Shown piece after piece: positions 52,981-61,108 of a stretch of 64,000 nucleotides of DNA. Under the pieces are notes generated by a model. It did no database searches. It worked only from the letters and a program-made list of their open reading frames with translations, and was not told the origin of the DNA. Positions within the stretch are counted from its first letter, which is position 1, and every line of letters begins with the position of its first letter. The translations under genes and the position numbers were made by a program. Source of the DNA: Gottfriedia acidiceleris (GTDB lineage Bacteria > Bacillota > Bacilli > Bacillales > Bacillaceae_G); the NCBI RefSeq assembly GCF_004138285.1, contig NZ_SCFN01000021.1, positions 20,777 through 84,776 on the forward strand, in the 5' to 3' direction.

Positions 52981-54771
52981 TTAATTCAAATATTTTTTCA
53001 AATTAAAATTAAATTCAACTCCATCTACCTTATTATGAACTTTTATAGTTGAATGATGTAAGTCAAGGATTGTTTTTACGATTGCTAAACCTAAACCTGT
53101 TCCACCATTTTGTCTATTTCTAGATTCATCAATTCGATAGAAACGATCCCAAATTTTATTAATTTTATCAGCAGGGATTGGATTACCTTCATTAAAAATA
53201 GAGATATTTACATATTCCCCTTCATCTAATAAATTCATTTTTATGACACTACCTGGGTTACCATAATGGATTGCATTTGAAAGGATATTAATGATCACTT
53301 GTTCTATTTTTCTTTTTTCACCTATTACGAGCGTATTTTCATCTAGATTAAAATTGAAATGACAATGATTATTACTATTTTCAAACATGCGAATAATCAC
53401 ATTTTCTATGCAATCCACAATTAAGAAAGGTTCACTTTTAAGTGTGTATGTTCCCGATTGAAGTTTGGAAAGTTCTAGCATATCGACAACTAACCCGTTC
53501 ATCCGATCAACTTCTTCAAGGATTACATCTGCATAATAACCATTTTTTTCAATATTTAATCCATCTTTTAAACCTTCTGCATAACTTTGCACGATACTCA
53601 ATGGAGTTTTCAGCTCATGAGAAACTCCACTTATAAACTCTTTTCTTATTTGTTCTAACTGTTTTTCTTTTTCAATATCCCTCATTAATTTAACATTTGC
53701 CTGCTGTAAATTTTCAATCGTACTAGCTAAATTCTCAGATAATGTATTAATTGATTTGGATAATTGTCCAATTTCATCATCTGATTGAATATCGATTTTT
53801 TCGTTAAAATTTAACTTTGCTAATTGGTTTGTTACAGAATTCATTTTCAATAATGGCTTCGTAATCAATTTCGAATAATAAAAAGAAACGATTACAATCA
53901 ATAATAAAGCAATAATAAATGCGTAAATATAAAAATCTTTTAAAACGTACATTGCTTCATTTACTGGTTGTAGTGATGTAATCGCAAAAATAACTTCTTT
54001 TGAACCTTTACTAGTATTAATTGGGTAAATAAAAACTTTATTTTCTAATCCATTTGCTCGGTCTAAGTAGCGATAAATTAATGGAAAATCCTCCTCAGTA
54101 TATTTAGAAAAATCTTCATTACTCTTTGTCCAATCAGTTATTGCACCCATTAATGAGTTCATTTGAGCTGAGTACGTATATTGATTTGCAATTGGTAAAT
54201 GTAAATTAACAACTTTCCCTTTAATTTCAATATTTACCATTTCCTGAAGACTATTTTTAGTTGACAATTGAACTGTGTTAGTCGGTTGATTTTCCTCTTG
54301 CCACACACCCATATTCGTTTTTATATAGAGTGGAATAAAATAATCATCTTGAACAAAACCTCGAATTGTAATCCTTGAATTTTCTTTAATATTAAGCCCT
54401 AAAATACTATCAATTTGATCCGAATATAATAGATTATTTAAAGGTACATATACCTTTTTTCCTTCATTCGTAAGAACGGTTAAATCAAAATTATTCTCAG
54501 CTTTTAGTACCCCTCTTTTATCTAAAACTGCTAAAGTTGTATTGTATTTCGAATATAGTTTTGATAGTTCTTGTTGAAACTGATTGTTGTTAAACTTACC
54601 CGCTTTATACCCTTTAGCAAACTGTGTTAGTTCTTCTGTTACAATATTTACTTTCTTATTCGTATAAAAAGATTGCATAAAGATTGATTGACCAACAAAT
54701 ACAATTAATAAAAAAATAACTAATAATAACGTTATGGATAAAAAAAGTTTACGGACTATACTATTTTTCAT
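52981..54771 (-). CDS. Sensor histidine kinase with large extracytoplasmic domain
   Basis: A 596-aa kinase. TM1 is near 9-31, an extracellular region of about 250 residues follows, then TM2 near 283-303 and HAMP domain (KPLLKMNSVTNQLAKLNF). The phosphorylated His385 is in GVSHELKTPLS; N box NILSNAIHYG, then GGTGLGLAIVKTI for ATP binding. It starts 3 nt after the response-regulator stop. Its N-terminal domain is longer than I remember for CssS and unrecognised. It probably senses envelope or secretion stress, given htrA immediately downstream, and phosphorylates the partner regulator. Confidence 0.93.
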   Translation of the reverse strand: MKNSIVRKLFLSITLLLVIFLLIVFVGQSIFMQSFYTNKKVNIVTEELTQFAKGYKAGKFNNNQFQQELSKLYSKYNTTLAVLDKRGVLKAENNFDLTVLTNEGKKVYVPLNNLLYSDQIDSILGLNIKENSRITIRGFVQDDYFIPLYIKTNMGVWQEENQPTNTVQLSTKNSLQEMVNIEIKGKVVNLHLPIANQYTYSAQMNSLMGAITDWTKSNEDFSKYTEEDFPLIYRYLDRANGLENKVFIYPINTSKGSKEVIFAITSLQPVNEAMYVLKDFYIYAFIIALLLIVIVSFYYSKLITKPLLKMNSVTNQLAKLNFNEKIDIQSDDEIGQLSKSINTLSENLASTIENLQQANVKLMRDIEKEKQLEQIRKEFISGVSHELKTPLSIVQSYAEGLKDGLNIEKNGYYADVILEEVDRMNGLVVDMLELSKLQSGTYTLKSEPFLIVDCIENVIIRMFENSNNHCHFNFNLDENTLVIGEKRKIEQVIINILSNAIHYGNPGSVIKMNLLDEGEYVNISIFNEGNPIPADKINKIWDRFYRIDESRNRQNGGTGLGLAIVKTILDLHHSTIKVHNKVDGVEFNFNLKKYLN

Positions 54772-54774
54772 CTT

Positions 54775-55449
54775 CTACTCCTCAAACTTATAGCCTACTC
54801 TAATAACTGTTGCTATATGCTTTGCTTTGTCACCCAATTTATGTCTAAGTTTTTTTATATGTGTATCAACTGTTCTTCCATCACCAAAATAATCAAAGCC
54901 CCAAATATTATTCAATAATTGATCTCTTGTTAATACGATGCCTTTATTATCAATTAAATAACATAATAATTCGAACTCTTTATTCGTAAGTTGTAATAAT
55001 TCATTATTAATTGAAGCTGTCCTTGAAGACGTATTAATCGTAATTCCACAAATCGTTTTAGATTCTTTATCATCTTCTTTTGGATCAGCTGTTCTTCTAA
55101 GTACACTCTTTGCTTTTGCTACTAGAATTTTAGGACTGAATGGCTTTGTCACATATTCATCTGTTCCAAGGTCAAAACCAAGTAATTGATCTTCTTCTTC
55201 CGAACGAGCAGTGATCATGATGATTGGAATACTTGATTGCTCCCTAATTAACTTACAAACTTCCCATCCATCTAATTTCGGAAGCATTAAATCTAGAATA
55301 ATTAAATCTACTTGATTTTCTTTAAATTTCTTTATGCCTTGTTCTCCATCTTCTGCTTCGATCACAATAAATTGATCGTTTTCAAAATACTCTTTTACGA
55401 TTTCTCTTAATCTTTTTTCATCTTCAATGATTAAAACTGTCGGGTTCAT
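54775..55449 (-). CDS. OmpR/PhoB family response regulator
   Basis: A 224-aa regulator. The receiver domain has the acidic pair IIEDEKRL, phosphoacceptor Asp53 in LIILDLMLPKLDG, Thr80 in MITARSEE and Lys102 in YVTKPFSP. The winged-helix effector ends GRTVDTHIKKLRHKLGD and VIRVGYKF. It is the first gene of the RR-kinase-htrA group and divergent from plsY. It likely activates htrA in response to the linked sensor; CssR-like role is inferred from position only. Confidence 0.94.
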   Translation of the reverse strand: MNPTVLIIEDEKRLREIVKEYFENDQFIVIEAEDGEQGIKKFKENQVDLIILDLMLPKLDGWEVCKLIREQSSIPIIMITARSEEEDQLLGFDLGTDEYVTKPFSPKILVAKAKSVLRRTADPKEDDKESKTICGITINTSSRTASINNELLQLTNKEFELLCYLIDNKGIVLTRDQLLNNIWGFDYFGDGRTVDTHIKKLRHKLGDKAKHIATVIRVGYKFEE

Positions 55450-55625
55450 ATTTTTTTCCTTCCATTAAAATTGATAGATATAAGAACTTTTACCTAAAAT
55501 AAAATGTCCTTTGTTTCCTCATTTGAATTAATATTCTAAAGCAACTATCTATATATTCGCTTAAAATTGTGATAAAATCATATGATACTGCACTAATTTA
55601 TTATTGTTTGAAAAGGAGCTAGAAA

Positions 55626-56228
55626 ATGAGTTTGGTCATTATTGTACTAGCCTATTTAATCGGATCTGTACCATTCGGTTTAGTAGTTGGAAAAATATTT
55701 TACGGAGTAGATATTCGTCAACACGGTAGTGGAAATCTTGGTGCGACAAATACATTCCGCACATTAGGTAAAAAAGCAGGTATTATTGTAACGCTTGGAG
55801 ATATTTTAAAAGGAACACTAGCAGCTTCATTACCAGTATTATTCCATTATCATGGAATTCACCCTTTAATTATCGGTCTAGTTGCTGTTATTGGTCATAT
55901 GTATCCAATTTTTGCCGGTTTTAGAGGTGGTAAAGCGGTAGCAACCTCTGCAGGGATCTTATTATATGCATCGCCACTACTTTTTGTCTGCTTAATTATT
56001 ATCTTCGCAATTAGTTTAAAAACAACAAAATACGTTTCACTTTCGTCAATGTTAACAGCTTTTATTGGTACAATTTTAGCTTTTATAATGGAATACACAG
56101 GACTAATTAAAGACAATGGGTACATAATTACTTATATTTTGATCGTACTTACAATCTTTGTCGTATATAAACATCGTCCAAATATAAAAAGAATTAAAGA
56201 CAAAACAGAACCAAAAGTAAAATTTTAA
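55626..56228 (+). CDS. plsY: Acyl-phosphate:glycerol-3-phosphate acyltransferase
   Basis: A 200-aa polytopic enzyme that transfers an acyl group from acyl-phosphate to glycerol-3-phosphate, the first membrane step of phospholipid synthesis. The three family motifs are [32 protein letters not shown] and [27 protein letters not shown] precedes the ATG. In B. subtilis the equivalent (yneS) sits next to yneT and parE; here a two-component system and htrA lie between. Confidence 0.96.
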   Translation: MSLVIIVLAYLIGSVPFGLVVGKIFYGVDIRQHGSGNLGATNTFRTLGKKAGIIVTLGDILKGTLAASLPVLFHYHGIHPLIIGLVAVIGHMYPIFAGFRGGKAVATSAGILLYASPLLFVCLIIIFAISLKTTKYVSLSSMLTAFIGTILAFIMEYTGLIKDNGYIITYILIVLTIFVVYKHRPNIKRIKDKTEPKVKF

Positions 56229-56232
56229 TAGC

Positions 56233-56279
56233 AAGATTAGAGATTGAAGATTAATGATCTTCCCTCTCTAATCTTTTAT
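56233..56279. terminator. Bidirectional terminator between plsY and thioesterase
   Basis: AAGATTAGAGA pairs with TCTCTAATCTT, with an inner GAAGAT/ATCTTC pair, followed by TTATTTATT. Confidence 0.8.
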
Positions 56280-56311
56280 TTATTCATGCTCTTTTTGCTT
56301 CTTCTTTCCCC

Positions 56312-56734
56312 TTAATCCTGCCCCATCGCCTTCTCATATGCTTCATACCAGTCAGGGAACATTTTCTTAAATTTAATCGGTCTAAATGTTTCTTTATGAA
56401 CAAGGACATGTGTTGAATTTCCTATACAGCAAATATCGCCTTCTTCATTCATAATTTCATATTCATAGATCACTTTAAGTGGTGTAAGTGATTTTATTTT
56501 TGTTTTTACTTTAGCAGATTGTCCATATCGTAGACTTTTCTTGTATGAAACATTCAAATCGATCACTGGAGAAATAACACCTTGTGATTCCATTTCTGCA
56601 TAATTAAAGCCCAAATCTTTTATTAATTGAGTACGTCCAATTTCAAACCACACTAAATAATTTGCATGGTACACAACACCCATTGCATCTGTTTCTGCAT
56701 ATCTAACTTCAACTAATTTCTCTGAAATAAACAT
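56312..56734 (-). CDS. Acyl-CoA thioesterase, YneP/YbgC-like
   Basis: A 140-aa hotdog-fold thioesterase. The YbgC-type active-site motif is RYAETDAMGVVYHANYLVWF, with Asp of ETDAMG as the expected catalytic residue. It corresponds in position to yneP of B. subtilis. It starts at 56734 after GAGGTG. It would hydrolyse a short or branched acyl-CoA; the substrate is unknown. It is distinct from the paralogue at 1486-1887, which belongs to the acyl degradation operon. Confidence 0.88.
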   Translation of the reverse strand: MFISEKLVEVRYAETDAMGVVYHANYLVWFEIGRTQLIKDLGFNYAEMESQGVISPVIDLNVSYKKSLRYGQSAKVKTKIKSLTPLKVIYEYEIMNEEGDICCIGNSTHVLVHKETFRPIKFKKMFPDWYEAYEKAMGQD

Positions 56735-56872
56735 AAATTCACCTCTTATTCTTCTACAGAATACTTTACCAAAAAATTAATAATTGTTCTATTTTTTAAC
56801 TTATCCTAAATGTTATAATTTTCTTATAATAAACTAATGATTTTCTAACAATGAAATTAGGAGGTCGTCTTC

Positions 56873-57034
56873 TTGAAGGTTCTAGTGGGCTCAATCTTAA
56901 TCATCCTTCTTTTTTTATTCGGCGTATGGCTTCTTCTTTCTCCAACATTTGAAAAAATTGGTGAGAAATCAGCTAAAGTAAAAAATATTTTAAAGGATAA
57001 GGGGGACAAAAATAATGGAAATTCGTCCAAATGA
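56873..57034 (+). CDS. Tiny membrane protein overlapping the SPFH gene
   Basis: A 53-aa frame from a TTG with GGAGG nine nt upstream. One hydrophobic segment (KVLVGSILIILLFLFGVWLL) is followed by a basic, lysine-rich tail ending NNGNSSK. It overlaps the next gene by 20 nt, so the two are translationally coupled. It may be a partner of the SPFH protein. Not recognised as a family. Confidence 0.6.
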   Translation: MKVLVGSILIILLFLFGVWLLLSPTFEKIGEKSAKVKNILKDKGDKNNGNSSK

Positions 57035-57908
57035 AAAAAAGAATTCATTTTTCAATCGTAAACTAATTGGTGGAATCATCGCGGGAATTGCACTGATCTT
57101 AATTGTAACAATTCCAACTTTATTTATTGAAAAAATTACACCTGGTTATGTGGGAGTTGTCTATTCACCCAATGGAGGAATCCAGAAAAATACATTATCT
57201 CAAGGTTGGAATTTCGTTGGTTTATTCGATAAAGTTACCGAATATCCAGTCCGTCTTCGTACTGTAGAATATAAAGACGTAGCATTAGCTACTTCAGACG
57301 GTAAAAGGATTGAAATGGATATATCATATACATATAAAATTGATTCTTCTAAAGTAGTATCAATGTTTAATGAGTTTGGACCTGTGTCAATCGAAGAAAT
57401 TGAAGATACATATTTAAAGAAACGTTTACAAGATGCAGCTCGAATTGCAGTATCAAAATACACAGTTTTACAATTATACGGTGAGAAATCAAGTAATGCT
57501 TCAGCTGATATTGAAACAATTTATAAAGACGATGTAAAAGTACTTGGTTTCTTTGTTGAAAATTTAACACTAGGAACGCCAAAACCAGACGCAAAAACGC
57601 AGGATGCAATTGATGCACGTGTTCAAGCTGCCCAAGAAAATGATCGTAAAAAAATTGAACTAGAAACGGCTAAAATTGAAGCAGAAAAGAAAAAAGTAGA
57701 AGCAAAGGCAGATGCCGATTCACAGCTTATCCGAGCACAAGGTCAAGCAAAAGCGAACCAAGTAATCCAACAAACGTTAACAAATGAATTAATTGAATAC
57801 AAAAAAGCAGAAAAATGGGATGGAAAACTCCCTATAGTCTCAGGCAGCAACTCAAATATCATTCAATTCCCACTTGATCCAAGTAGCGATAAAGAATCAA
57901 AAAAATAA
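57015..57908 (+). CDS. SPFH/prohibitin-family membrane protein
   Basis: A 297-aa protein with one N-terminal membrane helix (GIIAGIALILIVTIPTLFI), an SPFH domain (PGYVGVVYSPNGGIQKN to about residue 190) and a long charged helix (RVQAAQENDRKKIELETAKI and on, rich in Glu/Lys/Ala) that should form a coiled coil. It resembles prohibitin/HflK-type scaffold proteins that form oligomeric rings. GGGGG eight nt before its ATG. Co-transcribed with the tiny membrane protein. Role in membrane organisation or protease control is inferred. Confidence 0.85.
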   Translation: MEIRPNEKKNSFFNRKLIGGIIAGIALILIVTIPTLFIEKITPGYVGVVYSPNGGIQKNTLSQGWNFVGLFDKVTEYPVRLRTVEYKDVALATSDGKRIEMDISYTYKIDSSKVVSMFNEFGPVSIEEIEDTYLKKRLQDAARIAVSKYTVLQLYGEKSSNASADIETIYKDDVKVLGFFVENLTLGTPKPDAKTQDAIDARVQAAQENDRKKIELETAKIEAEKKKVEAKADADSQLIRAQGQAKANQVIQQTLTNELIEYKKAEKWDGKLPIVSGSNSNIIQFPLDPSSDKESKK

Positions 57909-57919
57909 ATATTTCTCCT

Positions 57920-57946
57920 AAAAACCTAGCTTAGGCTAGGTTTTTT
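57920..57946 (+). terminator. Terminator after SPFH gene
   Basis: AAAACCTAGC pairs with GCTAGGTTTT around TTAG, followed by a T run. Confidence 0.85.
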
Positions 57947-58059
57947 ATGTTCAAAATCAATTTCAATTTGCTTTTCCACCTATTCTCTTCTAATCCAAAC
58001 TCTTTGGCATATATTTAATAGAGACGAATATCTACGTTTAATGGAAGGAGATAAACTTG

Positions 58060-59343
58060 ATGCAAATTCATGTTGTAAAAAGTGGAGAAACAGTAATGAG
58101 TATTGCAGATTTTTATGGAGTTGAACGCCAAGCACTCATTAATTCAAATGCTCTTGTAGCTCCTTATAAAATAATAAAAGGTCAATCACTTGTTGTACCA
58201 ACTACAGGAAACGAATATTTTGTTCAACCCGGTGATAACTTATATGATTTAGCTTTAACTTATGGTGTAACATCAAGTCAAATTGCAACTTTAAGTGGAA
58301 TTAGTCCATATGCTTCATTAAATGTCGGTCAAAAGCTACATCTTCCACCACGAAAAAAAAGAAATATCGAATCAATTGGCTATTTACAACCTACTTCAAA
58401 TCCAATTAGACCTGCTCTTGAAGAATCGGCTCGAACAGAAAGTAAGTTTTTAACCTATTTAGCACATTTTAGCTTTGATGCAAAAAGAGATGGTACACTA
58501 TCAGAACCGCCGATTGGAAACATTCCTCAAATCGCAAAGGATAATCGCTGTATTTATATGATGGTTGTCTCTAACCTTGAAAATGGACAGTTTTCAACAT
58601 CACTCGCAACCGATATATTACAAAGTCCAGCAGTTCAAGATAAACTGATAAATACAATTATTAGTACTGCTAATAAATACGGATTTAGGGAAGTAAATAT
58701 AGACTTTGAAGATGTTGCTTCAACTGATCGTGTAGCTTATATTAATTTTTTAAATAAAGTAAAATCAAGGCTACCTCAGGGATTCATATTGAGTGCTACT
58801 TTAATACCAAAAACAAGTTCAAACCAAAAGGGTAGATTTTACGAAGCTCATGATTATGCTAACATAGGTAAAGTTGTGGACTTTGTTGTAATCATGACAT
58901 ATGATTGGGGTTGGCAAGGCGGTCCTCCTATGGCCGTATCACCGATTGATCAAGTTCGTAAAGTAATCAACTATGCGAAGACCGTAATTCCTGTACCAAA
59001 AATTGTAATGGGTCAAAATTTATATGGATTTGACTGGAAAGTTCCATTTAAACAAGGTACTATGGCTAAGGCATTAAGTGCTGAAGCTGCTACAAATTTA
59101 GCAATTCAAATGACAAACGAAATCCTGTTTGATAACAAAGCTAGAGCACCTCATTTCCGATATACAGAATCAAATGGTCAAAAACATGAAGTTTGGTTTG
59201 AAGATGCAAGATCAATTCAAGCCAAGTTTAACTTAATAAAAGAAGAGAAAATACGAGGTATATCGTATTGGAAATTAGGATTACCATTTATTCAAAATTG
59301 GGAGCTTCTTGAAGCTAATTTTAATGTAGTTAAAAGAGCATAA
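58060..59343 (+). CDS. sleL: Spore cortex-lytic N-acetylglucosaminidase, LysM + GH18
   Basis: A 427-aa enzyme with two N-terminal LysM peptidoglycan-binding repeats (HVVKSGETVMSIADFYGV and FVQPGDNLYDLALTYGV) and a GH18 catalytic domain. The catalytic region is REVNIDFEDVAST, with the Glu as general acid, and MTYDWGWQGGPPMAVS and GISYWKLGLPFIQNW later. The order and length match SleL/YaaH of bacilli, which cuts spore cortex during germination. The ATG at 58060 follows AAGGAG; a TTG one codon earlier is not needed. It lacks a signal peptide, as expected for a spore-coat-delivered enzyme. Confidence 0.92.
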   Translation: MQIHVVKSGETVMSIADFYGVERQALINSNALVAPYKIIKGQSLVVPTTGNEYFVQPGDNLYDLALTYGVTSSQIATLSGISPYASLNVGQKLHLPPRKKRNIESIGYLQPTSNPIRPALEESARTESKFLTYLAHFSFDAKRDGTLSEPPIGNIPQIAKDNRCIYMMVVSNLENGQFSTSLATDILQSPAVQDKLINTIISTANKYGFREVNIDFEDVASTDRVAYINFLNKVKSRLPQGFILSATLIPKTSSNQKGRFYEAHDYANIGKVVDFVVIMTYDWGWQGGPPMAVSPIDQVRKVINYAKTVIPVPKIVMGQNLYGFDWKVPFKQGTMAKALSAEAATNLAIQMTNEILFDNKARAPHFRYTESNGQKHEVWFEDARSIQAKFNLIKEEKIRGISYWKLGLPFIQNWELLEANFNVVKRA

Positions 59344-59348
59344 AGAAA

Positions 59349-59394
59349 AGCTAGGTATTTATGAGGCTAACTCCTAAATACCTAGCTTCTTTTT
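59349..59394. terminator. Terminator after sleL
   Basis: AGCTAGGTATTTA and TAAATACCTAGCT form a 13-bp stem with an inner GAG/CTC pair, then TTCTTTTTTT. It sits just before the convergent tlp stop at 59399. Confidence 0.9.
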
Positions 59395-59398
59395 TTAA

Positions 59399-59635
59399 TC
59401 AATCATTTGCATCATTAAATGCTTGCTCGTCTTTAAGCTCGCTTTCTAATGCTGTTATAGCTTCCTCGCGACGTTGATTTTTAGCTAATGCATTTTGACG
59501 ATCCTGTTCATTTCCGAATTTCATTGAAGCTTCTGCTTCTTTCATATTTTCCTTCGTATTATTAATCATATCTTGGATTTTACTTGCATTATCACTACGA
59601 TCATCTGGCTTTGGTGTATTTGTATATTCCATCAA
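59399..59635 (-). CDS. tlp: Small acid-soluble spore protein Tlp
   Basis: A 78-aa hydrophilic thioredoxin-like spore protein of the Tlp family: NTPKPDDRSDNASKIQDMIN, NTKENMKEAEASMKF and RREEAITALESEL. Synthesised in the forespore. It lies 42 nt after sspN on the same strand, the sspN-tlp pair known from B. subtilis. Starts at 59635 after GGAGTG. Confidence 0.93.
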   Translation of the reverse strand: MMEYTNTPKPDDRSDNASKIQDMINNTKENMKEAEASMKFGNEQDRQNALAKNQRREEAITALESELKDEQAFNDAND

Positions 59636-59677
59636 AAATCACTCCAATTCAAAATTATGTTTTTGTGTTTTGGTTAT

Positions 59678-59818
59678 TTACCCGTTATCTACGATAGGTT
59701 GTTTACCAGTAGGATCTTTATATTGCATTTGTTTACCTTTATTCCCACCAGCTGCTTTGTTTTGAGTACCCACATGATTTGGTACAAAATCTTTAGGATG
59801 TTTTTTTGGATTTCCCAT
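59678..59818 (-). CDS. sspN: Small acid-soluble spore protein N
   Basis: A 46-aa protein [20 protein letters not shown] through [16 protein letters not shown]. The sequence matches SspN as I remember it. The start at 59818 follows AGGGGG. It is expressed in the forespore and co-transcribed with tlp. Confidence 0.9.
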   Translation of the reverse strand: MGNPKKHPKDFVPNHVGTQNKAAGGNKGKQMQYKDPTGKQPIVDNG

Positions 59819-59906
59819 TTTATCGCCCCCTAGCGATAGTATGGGTTATGTTGCAGTAAATATGTAAGAGGAATTTAAAAAAAGACCAATTTTGACAACA
59901 AAAAAA

Positions 59907-59924
59907 GAAGGAAATATTTCCTTC
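59907..59924 (-). terminator. Terminator of FbpB-like gene
   Basis: Perfect 18-bp palindrome GAAGGAAATATTTCCTTC followed on the minus strand by T7, about 35 nt after the stop at 59961. Confidence 0.8.
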
Positions 59925-59960
59925 TCCTTAAAGTGTAAAAAAGTCCCAAATATAACTAAT

Positions 59961-60098
59961 TTACTCCACTTTAGCTTTTCTTTCTAAACGTTCTTCTAGT
60001 CGATCATATATTTTATTCAAAGCATCTTCATCATTTAATAGAGAATTTTTATTTTCAAGAATTAATTCTTGAAACGATTTATGTCTTTTCTTTCTCAA
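59961..60098 (-). CDS. FbpB-family small basic protein
   Basis: A 45-aa protein from a TTG with AGAGGTGA upstream: RKKRHKSFQELILENKNSLL, then NDEDALNKIYDRLEERLERK. This is the pattern of the Fur-regulated basic proteins FbpB/FbpC of bacilli, which help small RNA FsrA spare iron. No clear Fur box is visible in the 70 nt upstream, so iron control is not shown here. Confidence 0.75.
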   Translation of the reverse strand: MRKKRHKSFQELILENKNSLLNDEDALNKIYDRLEERLERKAKVE

Positions 60099-60170
60099 AA
60101 CAATCACCTCTTCTTTTTATGTTAGTATTGCCAAAAAAAAGAGTTTTCTTACATTTTAGTAAATTTTTTC

Positions 60171-60722
60171 TTATTTTAAAAATGCATTTAATTGTTTTTC
60201 AGTTAATGGTCCAATTTGCTTAAAAACTACTTCTCCATTTGGATTAATAAAGTATGTAGTTGGTATTGAAATCACACCATATTTACGAAAATTATCACCG
60301 TTTTCATCAATTAAAATTCGATAATTCATACTATTTTTATTAACAAAGTTCTTGATAAAATTTAAATCCTTTTTCTCGCCAATATAATCCGCAACACCGA
60401 TCATTTCAATATCCTTATGCTCTTGATGGAATTTCTCTAATGCTGGTATCTCGTCTTGACAAGGAGGGCACCAAGTAGCCCAGAAGTTTAAGATTACTTT
60501 CTTACCTTTGAATGAAGATAATTTAACCTTCTTTTCATCTAAAGTCATCAATTGTATGTCAGGTGCCTGCTGTCCAACTTGAACACCTAATTTTTGAATT
60601 GAAGCAATATAAGCATCATTATTATTACTGACTTTTTTTTCTTCTTCTTTTTTCTCATATAATTGAAAAATTGAATATCCTAACGCTACTAAAAGTATCA
60701 GCAAAGGAATTACTTTTTTCAT
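60171..60722 (-). CDS. yneN: Membrane-anchored thioredoxin-like protein, YneN/ResA type
   Basis: A 183-aa protein from the ATG at 60722 (AAGGGTG upstream). N-terminal hydrophobic anchor VIPLLILLVALGYSIF, then an AhpC/TSA-type thioredoxin domain with WATWCPPCQDEIPAL (redox CPPC) and the cis-Pro segment SIPTTYFINP. It would act outside the membrane on protein disulfides, as in cytochrome c maturation or spore assembly. The place next to citB and the ssp genes matches yneN of B. subtilis. Confidence 0.9.
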   Translation of the reverse strand: MKKVIPLLILLVALGYSIFQLYEKKEEEKKVSNNNDAYIASIQKLGVQVGQQAPDIQLMTLDEKKVKLSSFKGKKVILNFWATWCPPCQDEIPALEKFHQEHKDIEMIGVADYIGEKKDLNFIKNFVNKNSMNYRILIDENGDNFRKYGVISIPTTYFINPNGEVVFKQIGPLTEKQLNAFLK

Positions 60723-60731
60723 ACAAATCAC

Positions 60732-60977
60732 CCTTTTAATGAACTATCTCTATTTAACCATAATAAATACAAAAGTGGAACAAGCTCGCATATCTTCTTA
60801 TACAATATCTCTTTGGATTACCTTTATATACTATTTTCAATTCAAATTATCTTAATATAGATCCACTTTTTTATATTTTTTACAGGAATGCCCTATTAAT
60901 TCGTTATTTTTTTATCCATTTAGTCCATTTGGGTGTAAGGCTGATCGATTCGGTCTTTTAAATTACTGATATACGGA
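60732..60977. other. Intergenic region, no gene seen
   Basis: Mixed AT-rich sequence between the yneN-like start and the tandem repeat. No frame or RNA is supported. Confidence 0.4.
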
Positions 60978-61054
60978 ATTTAATTGTGATTCCACAGATT
61001 TAATTGCAATTTCTGGTTTTTATTTGCGATTCAACAGTTTTAAACGCGATGCAC
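60978..61054. repeat. Decayed ~20-bp tandem repeat
   Basis: Four imperfect copies of a unit ATTTAATTGYGATTCMACAG begin near 60978, 60998, 61018 and 61038 (the last shortened as TTTTAAACGCGATGC). The unit is unlike its surroundings and resembles dispersed Bacillus intergenic repeats. It lies between acnA and yneN, just downstream of the acnA terminator. Confidence 0.55.
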
Positions 61055-61070
61055 CTACCCGAAATCAAAA

Positions 61071-61099
61071 AAAACACGGTCCTATAAAGACCGTGTTTT
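61071..61099 (-). terminator. Terminator of acnA
   Basis: AAAACACGGTC pairs perfectly with GACCGTGTTTT, with T/A runs on both sides, 10 nt after the acnA stop. Confidence 0.9.
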
Positions 61100-61108
61100 C
61101 TATACAAA

